From Endomychus coccineus (lineage: Eukaryota; Arthropoda; Insecta; Coleoptera; Endomychidae): a stretch of 64,000 nt of DNA. The translations under genes and the position numbers were made by a program. Each line of letters starts with the position of its first letter. The first letter of the stretch is position 1. The notes beneath the pieces were generated by a model that did no database searches, was not told the DNA's origin, and saw only the letters and a list, made by a program, of their open reading frames with translations. The stretch spans positions 193,137,322 through 193,201,321 of the forward strand of contig OY294067.1 in the NCBI GenBank assembly GCA_958510875.1, in the 5' to 3' direction. Shown here piece after piece: positions 27,133 to 42,100 of this stretch.

Positions 27133-30100
27133 CACGTTCGCTCATCCAAAACTCTAAGCACTCGTTCTATCATCCTCCTGAAGAACTTTGCTTGAAAAAG
27201 ATTTATTGATGAAATTATTTGTGGAACAAAAAGACATTGGGTGGTTTCACACATGAGTTGAAATGTGATTGGGAATGTCTAAGGCTGCCATAGTTTTCGC
27301 AACAAACAACAAGATCATCTCGATGTAGATGTCAGTTCAAAAGAATATATCACAAAAGGAAAAGCCTTGCCAAGTAAAGTTCAGAATATCCCTTTATAGA
27401 ACCTGAAACGTTCTGCAGGATATCAAAGACATCGAGAACACACATCAGAATATGAAAAATAAAACAAATAACATTAACATATACTTCGAGACATGAGAGA
27501 ACGATTAGTAGAAGAATGCAAGAATGTGAGTCGAGTTCATCATATCTGTCCAGTGTTAAACATTCTTCTAACAACTCTGTTTGCTGAAATCATGTGTCAG
27601 TACGACCGCTATATTACATCCTGATAATCGATATTACCTCTCCATTGTCGCATTGGCGAACTCTGATGTCCTGTACTATATTGATATAATATTCCAGGTC
27701 AACAACAGGATAAAAATGTAAGTTGTTCCTTTATCTCAGCAGCAAGCCTAAACTGAGGCAGACAACCATCCTCTCAATTGGTCAAGGCCCTTTGAGATAT
27801 TTAAACATAATCAGCAGTGTCGAGAGGAATTAACAGTGCCTATGCATCCAAGCTATATTAATCAATGCTCCATAAGTAATGTACATTTCTAAGATATTCG
27901 TGACTGGCACCAAATATCCTTCAATATAGAAACAATAGAAAGTTTTCCTATTGTGCTACTAAAGATGGCAGCTTAGTTCCTGGAATATCTATTTAAATTT
28001 ATAAAAGTAATGTGGTGCTTGATTACATTTAATTATATCAACCATGTTTTTCTTAATCTTCCGAATATGAATTTTTTTATTAATAAGTTGAGAATATGAT
28101 CAGTATTTTAAATCGGTTTCACGATAACTAGTTGAAAAATAAGCTTAGGAGTGAGTTTTGTTCTAAAATTGTCATCTAAAACACTGGGCCGTTCTAATTT
28201 ATCCCCCATCTAAACATATCGTCCGGGTTGACGCGAAGGTTTATAACATTATATTCTATTAGAATTTGAAAATGATCACTTACCAAAGTATCGTAATGCA
28301 TTGGAATGAATTGTCCTGGCATTACAATGTGTCTTATCAGTTTAGGGCATTGCGGGAATTGTGCCAGGTTCAAGTGAACTTCAGTATTTCGAAGGGCGTT
28401 GACGAAAATATCACTAAAACAAATACAAATATGATATAATAATAGATTTCATGATGAATATTTAATTGGAAACAAATAACTAGCAATTGATTATTTGAAT
28501 AATTAAGAGGAATGTGTATAATGGGCGCTAAAGAGTTAGGAAGGAAATACACGCTCCAATGAACAAAAATAGGCCGCATAGTGCGTTTAAAAAAAGAGAT
28601 AGACTCTCCTTCAAATTAGTTAGGTCTATGTAATTATGCTGAAATGATAAGGTCATCCACGGATAGATTTTGATAGATCATTTATCATGAATACTCACTC
28701 ACCCAATAACTTCTTGCAAATGAGATTCATCTAAATTGTTTTTAATATTCCCAACTGGAGCAAGAGCTACTTTAATTTCTGGCCAACCATCACATTTCAC
28801 ATTCGCTAGAAGCTTTTCCGTTACACAAAATATATTCAGCCGAGCTCTGAAACGATTCACATTTACTCTGTAGTGCGATATTTCTACTTTGTCATCTTTT
28901 TGTCGAACACTCTTTAATTGAAAGGCAGGAGTAGCTTCACAGTCGCAAGTAATAGTCTGAAATAAAAAATGTTGTGTTAATTATTGAAAACAATTTCATC
29001 AGATAAAAACTAGAACAAGAAACGAATTCTTTTTCGTCACGTATGTTCTATGTGGAATATTAAACACACCCAATTCATAAATTACTGCTTGTGGTTACAT
29101 GATTTTATAATTTGTAGAGGAGATTTCGAGATTATATTGATGTAAAATGGAAAATGAATTTTAATTGAAGCGGACACGTCTTTGCTGTCTTCTTTTCAAC
29201 GAGTACCTATACCTGGGTCGAGTATCCTCAGTTCCTGACACATAAGTATACAGTCTGGTTCAACATATCTCAATTTAATCACGATTATATATAATATTCT
29301 CGGGAAACAAGAATCTTTATTTTTATCACGATTACAGAACTTTAATGGTAACAATTATCAAGAACGGTAGTGTGGGATTCGTTTAAACGGTTTCCTCATG
29401 GCTTATGAACGATGAAGAAATTATCTTTAGATAAGGGTTATGAGGTTATTAATTGGAATGAAACTAACTTTTCAGTCCACACGTGCGATTGGTAAGTCAC
29501 GCCATCTTTCCGAAAATAAATTCTGCGTCTACGTTTCTTGAGAAATTTGATTTAATTATACTTTATTTGAATACAGTTTTATTGAAGATTATTAGGACGT
29601 ACTCCTGTGAAGTTAGCCCCGCTGTTTTGGTAAATTCCAAAACGAATATGCATAGGTCTGGAGTTCTTTCGAAAAAATTCTAAGAGTTCCGGCGAAATAG
29701 CCTAAACTGAGAACAATTTTTCGTGGTGCTTACTGCACGCAGTGCCGCTTTTTTAAGAAAAAAATGAGTTGTGAGTGGCGATTCCGTCTCGAAGCGGAGA
29801 GCTCTGGAGTTTTTGATAGATTTGAACAACAGTTTTTTTTTAAATATTCGATTTCTTGTATTTTCGCTCTACGGGGTTTCCAGATAAATACATTCGCAGT
29901 TTCTGAGTAACGCCAGAAGAGTTCTATCATAATCTACAATCAGAACTCATGTTAAAACAATTTTGGCGATTGTTACTGAACAATTTTCCGATTTTTAGCA
30001 ATTTTCCCGCTTCAAATTTTGAACGAATTTTTTTCCGAAAGTTCTTATAAGAGTTTTGGGTTTTGCAATCAGAACTCCTATAAAAACAATTTTTCGATTT

Positions 30101-33100
30101 TTATTAACAATTTTTCGAATGAGAGTTCTGAGAAGCTCCAGAATTGAATCTATTTGTCTCGAATTGTTACATGTTCTTAATTTTGCAGATTCAGTAGATA
30201 TTATATTCATGGATATTAATACAGAATAACTAACAATAACCATATATGAAAGTGTTCTTATGAAGTTACTTCAGGCTTCGTACTCCATTGACAACGCGCA
30301 TATTTAATAGGTTAGCCAGCGTATTAGGATGTATCAAAACTCTTTCACTGAATTTCACACTCAAATAAAACAAATTGTCCAGTTCTAGATGGAAAGTGGT
30401 GCACGGCAGACATGGTTGGTAACGATACAAGCCCTTGTTAGTACACCATACCATCAACTTGAGAGGGTTCCTTTCTAATTGTTAAAAAGCAAGCCTATAT
30501 AGCGGAACGAGATCCATCCGAGGGATGCATCGAAAATAAGAGACCGGCCCTAGCATAGGAATCTGAGGCCCCAAGGATAGGACAAGGTATTGTCAAAAAC
30601 TTGGAATTCATCCAAAGTTAACTGAGGCTATAGCAAAACTACATCCAAGTTATGTTGGATAGAACTTACAATGAGCAAATATTTCATCATGAAGGGACAG
30701 TCAAGCAGCCATAAATGCATTAGCATTTCATGAGATCACCTCAAAGATTGTTTTAGAAAGTCGACACAAACTGACCATCCTGTCTATCAAATACCGGTTA
30801 AATCTGGTATGGGGCATACAAATAAAGAATTAGTCGTCCAGCAACAAAACAAGGGAGTTCACAAACATATTTCGTACCAGAACACATGAGAACCATTACC
30901 TATAGCACTGTAGTGAAAAAATTCGTACAAGCAACCCACAACGCAATTTCCGAAGTTTTTGGACAATCCAAATTATTCATAAAGGACGACATTGCCAACA
31001 TAATACTCATGAATTACTGGAGCTAACAAGAAACCAACTCGGAAGGACGGTAGGACTGTCCACAGAATAGGTGTAGAATAAAGGACATTTTGCAGACTCT
31101 GCCATGAAGAATATAAGTCGTCTACACATATACTTAAAACGCTAAGTTGACAACAATGGAACTCAGCAACTCTAACAAAAGGCATTTTAGTCAGAAGTGC
31201 GTTGGTTCCTAACGGAACTACCCAAAAGCTCAATGATAATAATTGACGGATTCCGGAGAGTTGCCGTTTTGCTATTTATTTAAAGATCTCATTCAATTTT
31301 CGCATGCAGTAAGATTTTGAAATTAGATGTTTCAGCAAGTGTTCAGTTCATGGTGGAAAAACATGTTGTTAGGGGTCATGCAAAAAATGCAACCCGAAAC
31401 AGAACTCTTCTTTATAAAGATCGGCAGCCTTCGGTAAGTGATACCGAGGTCACGTTAACCAGTCATGATAAACTGAATTGTGTTAGTATCTACAGCAGTC
31501 GTTTTTATTACAGATGCGTTGTCTGGGAGGATTCACAATGTTGAGGTTATTTTAGATAGTAGATCTCAATCACAATAGACTTACAACGGTATGCCAGCTA
31601 GCAGGTCTAGCGCTGTCTCTCTCGCACAGTCTGACGTCACGCGCGAGGGAAATATTTGACGTTTTCGTGGGTGAACTGATGTGCTCTGCATTTATTATTG
31701 CTCAAAAATGGCAAATTGTGCCGTTGTCGGTTGCAAAAACCACAATCAACGAACCAAAGGAACCGATATCAAGTATTTTCGGTTCCCCAAACAAGAGAAT
31801 GTGGTCAACCAATGGATAAACGCTTGTTATCGGAGAGACAATATTAATATTAAAAACGGTAAGTCTCTTCACGATTACCCGGTATTCAAACTCGTTTATT
31901 ATTAGTGATTAATTCTTTTGTTTCCCTTTTCTTTTTAAGCCTGCATTTGTTCGCAACATTTTGAGGCAAGTTGTTTCGAAGTTCCCTTGAAACAAAGGCT
32001 CTTGAACTATAACCCCAAAAATTCAAGACATTTGCAGTTCCTACATTAAATGTAGGCCCATTGGAAAGGAGAAATGGTAGCCCCATATGAAAAAAGAGAA
32101 AATGTGATTCTGAGAGATCGGACAGAATGATGAAACGGAGATGTCAAAAAGAAGTCAAAGATTTGTTGCTAAAGACGCCTAATGAAAACCCGAGCGTAGA
32201 AATGGTTGGAGAAAATCTTGCATCCTTATCTCCTACAGCATCTAGTGGTCCACAACTACAACCTCCAATAAATTTGGATACCTGGTATGCCAATTACTTC
32301 TTTCTTAACCTACTTGTTTTTGCAGAAGCAAGTCAAAATCCCACTTTTTGATTAAATTATTAAATTCTTTCAGCTCTAATAACAAGAACTGCGACGAATG
32401 TACCAATATGAGGGAACAGCTGTTGGCCTTGCAAGCCGAAAAAGACGAATTATTGAAAAAAGTCCAGATGTTAGAAAAAAAAACCATCTCCGGAGGCTCT
32501 CCTATCAAAAATTTTCCCTCCAGGGCAGATAAAGAAACTCAGTAATCCCAGTCAAAACATTCATTGGTCACCTGAGGATATTGCGGCGGTGATCTCTCTT
32601 CGTAGTGTTAGTCTAAAGACATATCGATACCTACGAAACCATGACTTCCCATTACCGGCCTTATCTACATTGAGAAAGTGGGCTTCTACTTTCAATCTAG
32701 ACTAAGGTATCCTAAATAGTGCGATACCACAGATGGGAAAAAAAGCATCAGAATTATCTGAGATAAATAGACTGTGTGTGTTGTCTTTCGATGAAGTCTA
32801 CATTTCGAATAGAATTGATATTGATAAGAAAGAAAAACAAAAAGTAGGACCTCATAAGTCATGTCAGTGGGTTATGGTTCGTGGATTACTTGGAAACTGG
32901 AAACAGCCAGTGTATTATAAATTTGACCAACCCATGAAAAAGGAAATTTTATTAAAAATAGTGTCAGAGTTGCACAAGGCTGGATTTATGGTGGTTGCTA
33001 TTGTAAGCGACATGGGTTCTGGGAATATAGGTTTATGGAATAGCTTGGGCGTCGGCCACAACAAAGATTGTTCATTTCAACATCCAGAAGATGACACATG

Positions 33101-36100
33101 CAAAATTTTCGTATTCGCAGATGCGCCCCACTTACTGAAACTATTACGAAATCATTTTCTGGACCAGGGATTTCATCTTAGAGGGAACCTACTTGGAAAA
33201 TCTTGCTTCGAACGACTCCCCACTATATCCAGTTCCGAACTCACTCTTGCTTATAAAGTTACGCGGTATCATTTAGATTTAAAAGGTACCCAACGCCAGA
33301 AGGTTCGACCTGCAGTTCAACTATTTTCTGAAACGACTTCAAAGGCAATCCTCTACTGTGGCCAACGCGGACAAATGCCTGAAAACTCTTCTTGGCATGA
33401 AGTATGCGATTTTATGAAATTTATGAACGATTGGTTTGATCTATTCAACTCAAGAGAAAAATTTGGAAAGTCAAGTGGTAAAAACGCATTTGGAACAGAC
33501 TACAATAAACAAAAGGAATAACTGGACGAAGTGTCTGAAACAATCGGTAGCATAATTGTTGGGAAACATAAAAATTTAATTCCATTTCAGAAAGGAATAT
33601 TGCTAAGTAATCAATCCTTGAATGAGATGTATTTGTATTTGCAAAATAAGTATAATGTCGAGTATTTACTAACTTTTCGAATTAATAAAGACGTTTTAGA
33701 AAACTGTTTGCATACATAAGGGGAATGGGAGGACCCAACGACCATCCCACACCCCTCGAGTTCAAGTTTCGTTTGAGATGGTTCATTCTAGGGAAAAATG
33801 TATCTGCAGTGTTTACATAAAATCAAAATACCGAAAAAAATTCTGAATCTTGTTTGATAAAACCACTCTTATCACCAAATTCTGAAATCAACTGTGATAA
33901 TGATGATTCAATTTGTATAACATACGATTTTTACAAATTTAAAGAATATTACTATGGAAAAAGATAACGACGAATTAGGTGAAATAATGTATTCATTTAT
34001 TTAACCAGATTACCCTGTTATGAATGTCTGCGAGTTAGACGATATTGATAACGAAAATGTTGATTTATTGAGTAATGTAGATTTCACCGATTCTATTAAG
34101 ATTGAAATACTTCGATACATAGCCGGATATGTTGCTTACAGATTTAGGGACAAATATAATCTAGGGACTCCCACGAACTCCTTTAATTCGGCAACAGAGC
34201 CGATTCCTGATTGGTTGAATTTTATATCGAGAGGTGGACTATTCGAACCAAAATCGGATTTGTTCGAATTAACAGAGATTCTTGCCTTAGAATTTTAAAA
34301 AATGCATGGAAACAGTCTTTGTGGCGATAAACGCATTTTAAAAACCTCGCCGAAAACACTATTTCTCAGTTCTGTTCTTCTTCGATTCCATTTGAGGTAG
34401 TTTTATGCTTAAGTAGGACTCGTACATATATCAGATTGAGAGATCTTAATAGAAAAATAAGTTTTAGGAATTGTAAGAGACAGTTCAGCAGGAAAATGTC
34501 TAAATTTGTTAATAAAAACTAATAATTATTAATAATCAATTGTTTGAATAATGAATAAACAAAGTAAAAATGGAAAATCATAGATTCATTTTTCTTTATT
34601 GAGCGTTTTCCATGAAAGTCCCTATGATAGCCATGTTCAGAATTAGAAATTCCCTCGCGCGTGACGTCATGCGCAGAACGGGACGCTTTCGACCAGCTAC
34701 CTGGCATACCGTTGTGAGTGTATCGTGATCTCAATCGAAAAATTTTATTTCAGCTAACCTTTGCCAAACGCTACACATAGCTAAAAATTCAACTAATACC
34801 TTTATTAGGAATAAAGTATAAAAGAGTTCACACTGCGAATACACTATAACACTATAAATAAGAAATAATCATCCTTACTCACTAAAACCCTCTGTTAGGG
34901 GATAAATAAGCAAATTTGAAATTTCAAGTTTGATCTTACCAAAGATAACGGCAAAGCTTCCGATTCTGAATTTCAATATTAGTTCCTGCAATATTCCATA
35001 GAATATCAAGTTAGCATTCAATGAGCCAAATGGAATTGAGATTAAAATTTTTGAAATCTTTCAGCAAATGAACTAATTCAGTTAAAAAATAGCCCATCTT
35101 ACAGAACACTGTTTTTGGATGGGTTATATCTGGTTCAATTAGCGGGCACAGGTACAAGTCATTCTGTCATTTTGGCAAAACTGTTAGAGAGTGCATTAAG
35201 TTCCGTATTGGAGTAATTTTGTTAAATAGAAGAATGTTAACAATTTGTTAAGCTAAAAAGATAGGATAGTTTAGTAGGTTTGTTACATGCTAGTCCACAA
35301 TTACTTCTACAAAACTGAAGGCCAAACAATTTGCCTATGCTTCATAGCACAACATTACGCTATATGGTAATTGGAGACATTAGTTTACCACTAAACTCAA
35401 ATGTATCAAAAATCAAATGTCTTTTTTCATCAATCAGTGATGTTATTTTTTGTCAATTGAAGAAGTGATTATTGCTCAATCGTGATCTTTAGATGACAAA
35501 ATTTGTAAATACACTTACGCGAATTGATGAAGGTACATTTATGGTAAGAATTTCTGTCAAGTTTCCTCCTGAAATATTAGGTGATTCAAAAACTATTGCA
35601 ATTAAACAATTACACGTTTTTTTTGAGTTTAGAAAGCAAACTTCAAATGAATCCGAATTTGAAAGGGCAATATTCAACTTTCATGTATGTAAATTTAAAT
35701 CATATGAATGCCGCATCGTGTATATGTACCCACAGTTTGCGCTGTACGATATCAATTTTAAGGTAGTTGTCGTGAAAAACGCGTACAGTCAGAAAATTCT
35801 GAATTTTTGTATATTTAATAAGGATATGATAATACAATTACTATTAAAATTTGAAGTCAATTGACCGTTTCTAACTCAAGATACACTTAATTAAAAATCG
35901 GTCCATTAACATGGAGAGTATAGGCACTACATAGAGTTTGTACCAGTTTATCAGTTTTTATAAGAAACTAACTGTCAGAAATTTTTAAAAAACTAACAGT
36001 CACTTAATGTTTGTATTCTGAATTAAAAAAAAAAATAATAAAATATTGACCGTCTCATTGTCAAGAAATATTAATTTCAAGTTCAACAATTTATGAGAAA

Positions 36101-39100
36101 GTATTGGTGTATACATGCATATGAGTACTGTGTGGGTTACGTCTCCATGGGTACAGTCTTACACAAAAATTATAGCACATTCTGCTACAAGCTCGTGTGC
36201 TCTCTGACCGCGCCTATGATACAAGACTTTCTTACAATATTGTACCACGACAACTACCTTAAGAAGACGAATGTGTGATCTACGCGAAATAGTCGATAGT
36301 CAAGCTTCTACAATCTACTAGTCTACGTAATATGTAATGTTACTAGGAGATTGCAAGGAGATACTTAGAATTTTTGAAATTTCAAATCACTCAACCTTAT
36401 TTCATTCAAATTCGTTCTTAAGAATTTTTTCAGGTTGTAATGAAATAAGAGTACCACCAAGAAGGTTTTATACGTCAGTTAATGACAAATATTTGAACTG
36501 AACAATGCAAACCAATCAATGATTGGGTGACACTTTTTCCACTGGTATATTTTTCCACTAGTTTTTTTTTCCAATAACCTTTTTCCTCTAGTAATGATTT
36601 TCCACCAATTCGAAAATAGTATAATTGAAATGATTTGAACAAGTATCATAGCAACGACAGTTTGATACGTTGAACTGACAGTTTGACCTAACACATTGGT
36701 CTGACAGTTATCCCCCCTCCCTGTGGAACATGTACGAGCCCGTGTTACAAAATCTGTCGAGGACCAACAATGTGTCGGAAGGTTGGCACAACAGATTCCA
36801 GGTGGTTGTGGGAAAAAACCACCCTAGTCTTTACGCCTTCCTCCTCGAGCTAGAGAAAGAACAAGGAGACACCGAGGCCATGATCCGCGAGCTGGATTTA
36901 GGCCACAAAATTAAAAAAACTACACAGCAGTCCAGAGTGAAAAACGAAGAGCGAATAAACAATTTAGTTCGCCAATATGAAGATAGGAAAAGTGGAGGCG
37001 AAGTTTTGGAATATTTAAAAGCTGTCGGTCACCATATACAATTTTGGTATCCTGTTTGATATCCATTTATAAAACTATTAAATGTATTAAAAAATAAACT
37101 GGAGGAAAAAATAAACTGGTGGAAAAATGTATTAGTGGAAAAATATATTAGTGGAAAAAGCGGAGTGGAAAAAGGAGAGTGGAAAAAATGGAGTGGAAAA
37201 AATGGGTCCCACCCCAATCAATACGTACTAGATTTTCACTATATTGACCCCCACCTCGTTTTTCAGCAAGATATATAGCTATTTAGATATGTACGTGCCT
37301 TCCGTGATCTGCATCTTCTACGTAGGGTATGCACATTCATTTCGGAGGACTGCAATTCACCTTTTGAAGTAAACGTTTCAGGTTCTTGAGATCTTTTGAA
37401 GTAGAAGTATCAGGTTCTTGAGATAAAATATTTTCTGGACTTTCTTCTACATCATCTTGATCTGGTACATTAATCCTAGATTGTGAAGAAGTATCACTAG
37501 TATCACCTGGATATTGAGACTAATTATCTCACAAGAAATAGGAACAAGATATCGGGTAGAAACGGTAGCTTCATTTCCATTAGGGTGTCTTATATGCGCA
37601 TACTTTGCGTTACTGTCCAGCAAAAGGACTTATACTGATGGATCAAACTTCGAACCAAATTCCTAAATTAAACTGGGCTTTGTTGAAGTAACCACGTAGG
37701 TGCAGACTGTCCATTACCTGATCTTCTAGGATGTTTAAACATTCGTTAATGAGGAGTTTCGTTAGTAGCTGTTAAGTTAAGATATCAGATCTTCACAATA
37801 TACTATGAATGAAGAACTTCAGAAATAACACTTTCTCTTCTAGATATATCCTGTTTTTTTGTATGTAATGCCAGCTGTATAGTTTTCCATATAATACCAT
37901 TAAATCTCTCCACTTGTCCATTGCCACGGGGATTATATGGCGTTGTTCTAATAGTAGACAATCCATTAGAGTTAAGGAAATGCTTCAACTCGTGAAACAT
38001 GAATGACTATCCTCGATCAGAATGTATATATCATGAAGTACCAAACAATGAAAATATTAATTTAATTGGGGTAATCACTGCTGAAGAAGATAAATCCTTA
38101 CAAGGTATTGTATAAGGAAAATGAGAGTATTTATCAACTATAGTTAAAATATAATTAAAAAAATCGATGGTAGAAGCCGCTACTCTATGGTAATTTATCA
38201 TTATGATTAAATGAAAGAACGATTACTTTGTTTTTATACCAGTTTTAATAATAACATGAAACTATAGTAATGTTTTCATGTTATTATGAAAAGTGGTATA
38301 AAAACAAAATAATTGTTATTTCATTTAATCATTAAAATATAATGGTTTGCGAAGATGGTAACGAGCCTTTGAAATCCATGTCCGAACGCTTTGATTAATT
38401 TTCCTTCATTATTAAATCGAGGTTTCAGCACAAACATAACAGAAAGCAGTCACATTCTGATGTCTTCAAGAGATAACGGCAAATTCTTACATCTAGTCCA
38501 ATGCAACATGCGACTAATTCCAGGATGATAAAGAAAATTATGAAGATCTACCAAATATCCGTTATCCGAATTTATTGCCGGACAAATATGTGAAAACACA
38601 TCCGCTGTAGGATTGTCTATCCCTCGTCTATAAATGATATCATGGCTGAAACAAGATAGTTCCAGTCTCCATTTTCTCATTTTTAAATTTACTAGATGTT
38701 TTTGAATCAAACATGACTGCAACAGAACGTTGATCAGTTATAAGTTAAATGACGACCCATTAGATAATGACGCTATTTTCGAGTAGTCTTTTTTTCCATT
38801 GATGAATGTTTACATTCCGAACATGATGGTGTTTTGGGGAGAAAAGCAACTGGCCTTTCCAATTGAGAAAGAGTTGCACCAATATTTGGATGCATCCTTT
38901 TCTACAGTGAATAAACCTTTATTATCAACAGAACCTGCTGCTGCTCTTTCTACATCTTGTTTTCATCCTTGAAACATCCTTACAGTTTCTGATTGAAGAG
39001 GTGAACAGCTACGAGAAAGTGTTTAATTTTTCTTATAATATATATCCAGAAAAATTTGATAACATTCCAATAACTCTTTTTGATGATTGATGCTGCATCC

Positions 39101-42100
39101 TCGGGAGTTTGAAGATCACCATTAAGTCTACTAGGATCTGGTTTGATAATATTATTAGAAATCGCATATCCCAAAAGGTTGATTTTCCGAAAACAAAATT
39201 TATTTTACTTCTTAGCAACGCTTAGCTGATTTAAATCTTGATCTTTCTGGTTCTTTCCACATATGGTCACATCATCGAGATATGCAAACTTATCAACCAG
39301 TTTTTCTTTACGAATCATCTTTCTTTGAAGCTGATAGCCATATGTTACCCCAAAAGGAATGGTTTGAATTGGAAAAGTTCATCACAAGCTTTAAAAGATG
39401 TATAGAGTCTGTCTTTGATTTGTATAGGAAACTGATGATAAGCACTCTTCAAATATATCGTACTGAAAACCTCGTATTTGGCTACATTATTAATGATTCT
39501 TTCAATTCATTCAATCTACGACCATTTTTTTCTTATGATTTTCAGATGAAGTTACTAAAACTTGTGCACGCCATGATGAAATACTATATTCTATGATATC
39601 TTCTGTAAATAATCATTGAATTTCAGCTTCTACAAACTTAGCATAACTTTTCATTTGCATTCGAGATTTAACAGCTATTGGACGACAATCTGGAGATAGT
39701 TTTCTAGTGAAGAAACTGGATCAACATAAGCAATTTCTAAAACACAAATATTCAAAGGTGGTTTCGATCCTCCAAAAGGAAGTTGAATTCTTGAATGCTT
39801 TCTCATTATATCATGTCCAATAATCACATCGGAACATAGATTCTGAGGAACACACAAGCGAATATTAGTAAACGTATATCCCAGAGTAGAAAGGATGAAT
39901 GTCTAATTTTAAATTTCTCGCAGACCTATAACTAATGAAACTGCCAGAAGTTCCTGCATCAATTAATCCTTGGAGGCTACGCCCATTAACTTGTATTGTA
40001 GTCAACGCTTTAGAAAGATTAGATGTTGAAGAAGTCACATAATTAGTTACAATAAGAATACAATCAGTTCTCTGGCATCCGTTTTAGATCTACAATTACT
40101 ACAAACTTCAGAATAATGTCCTTTTCTATTACAATTCATGTAATAGAGAAGGACATTTCTACCTGGACATTTAGTACGATAATGATAATCAGAGCCACAA
40201 AGATAGCATTCCTTTCTTCTTACTGCTAAACATTGTGTTTTACTGGATTTCTTCAAGCTATGAGATACAAGTTCAATAGAAGCTGTATTAAAAGTATGAC
40301 GCTGAACGTAAGATTGAGCTTGTTGATTGAGCTTGCTGCTGAGCTATTTCTAAGCTTCAATCAAGGATAAAACAGTGGATTCAAGAAGTCCTTGTCTTAT
40401 ATGAGAAGATGATAATCCAGGTAAGAATGTATTTCTAATGTAAATCTAGTTTGTATAGATTGTTTTGCATTGTTCAGATTAAACATTTGTCATTATACTG
40501 GAATTCTGACGTATACTTGAGATTAATAAAACCTTCTTAGTGGTACTCTTATATCATTACAATTTATTGAACCCAATTATGTCAGTATTCAAGTATAATG
40601 ACAATGACTGTTGCTTGTTGTTTGAATTATTTCGAAATTCTAAGGATTCCCAGAGTATTCTTATGAACCTAATAATGCTAGAATTCTATGAACTACTCAT
40701 ATTCGATTATAATTCATATTATGTTTGAATTCTAGAATGATACATAAATAATGGTACCCCAGAACAAAAAATCATTGTGGTAATGAAAAAAGAAATATTA
40801 TTCGGTGGACGATTACATCAATAGTAGTACAGTAATTAATTATAAAAACTATCAATTTCACGTTTCCTGTAGTAGAATTTTATTCGAAATGTTCTTACTC
40901 GTAATGTGACATTTTTCATTAGCTCACACCTTCAATGTTATAACAAATTTACTGATATTTCGTGAGCGGTAAACTCAAATACAGTATATATACCTCAACG
41001 ATGAGTAGTTGTCTTTTTAGGATAGAATTGGTGCAGTATGCGAGCAACTGTAAAAAATAGATACACACTCTGCTTATAGCTTGCCACCGAGCACAACGAT
41101 ATTCATGATGTAAATGTTTTACGTCCTAGCCGGACAGGCAAGGTAGAAAAACGACTCCTGAAAATAGCTTCTGAATGGCATTTTAGGAGGGTTGATACTT
41201 ACCAGATTCTGCAATATACTGAAAAATTAAATGAGATTGACAAGAATAGTCGAAGAGACAATTTCTAGTCGAAATGTTGTACAAATAAGTGCATTCCTAT
41301 TTTCAAAACAATTTCATGACACAATTGACAACAATGACATGGTCTATGTGGTTTTGACATGTACTTACAACATCATCTTTGGAATCACATTCAGCAAATA
41401 TATTTCCAACGACAGGAGGATTAGTTTCTGGCAAGATCCTAACAATTTCAACGGAAACTCCTTGCTGAAAAAAAATAGAATATGTTATATAACTAATAAT
41501 AATCGCTCTAATAATGGATGGATAACCGAGGCAAGAACCTTAAAGTTTGATCTCTTCATCTAATGCTTCGAACAAAATTACCGTGTTTCAAAATACCAGA
41601 TTTTGGAAACGAAAATTATTCAACTAATGAGAGGCTATAAGACTGTACAAGAGGTTTTGTATTGTGGAACGATGAGTGTTAACTACTGATTTCGAAAAGT
41701 GTCAAAATAATCTGTCATTCATAAAATGTTTGATGGAAATGGAATAATCATATAAGAACAAATTGAGATTACTTTTTGGGTATTTAATCGTCATATACCT
41801 ACAAAATATATTTAGAGCATTCGTATGGAAGATAATCATTTGACTAGGAGCATACAGGTTCAACACTCCAGTTTTCCAAAATCTTTAGTGAAGGTCATAG
41901 AACAAACATTATCGCACTATTCTAATAACAAATTTCTATGTCAGGTTATTGGCTGGGAGATCTAGAAAAAGAATTTCGCAAATTCTATCGTTGCTGTAAA
42001 CACATAAGCCGATGCTTCCTAAGGGAGAAGCCGTCTAAAGTGTGAACACAGGAGAATTATGAAATTGAAAAAGGTAAACATAAAATGGCTCAATTTTTTT

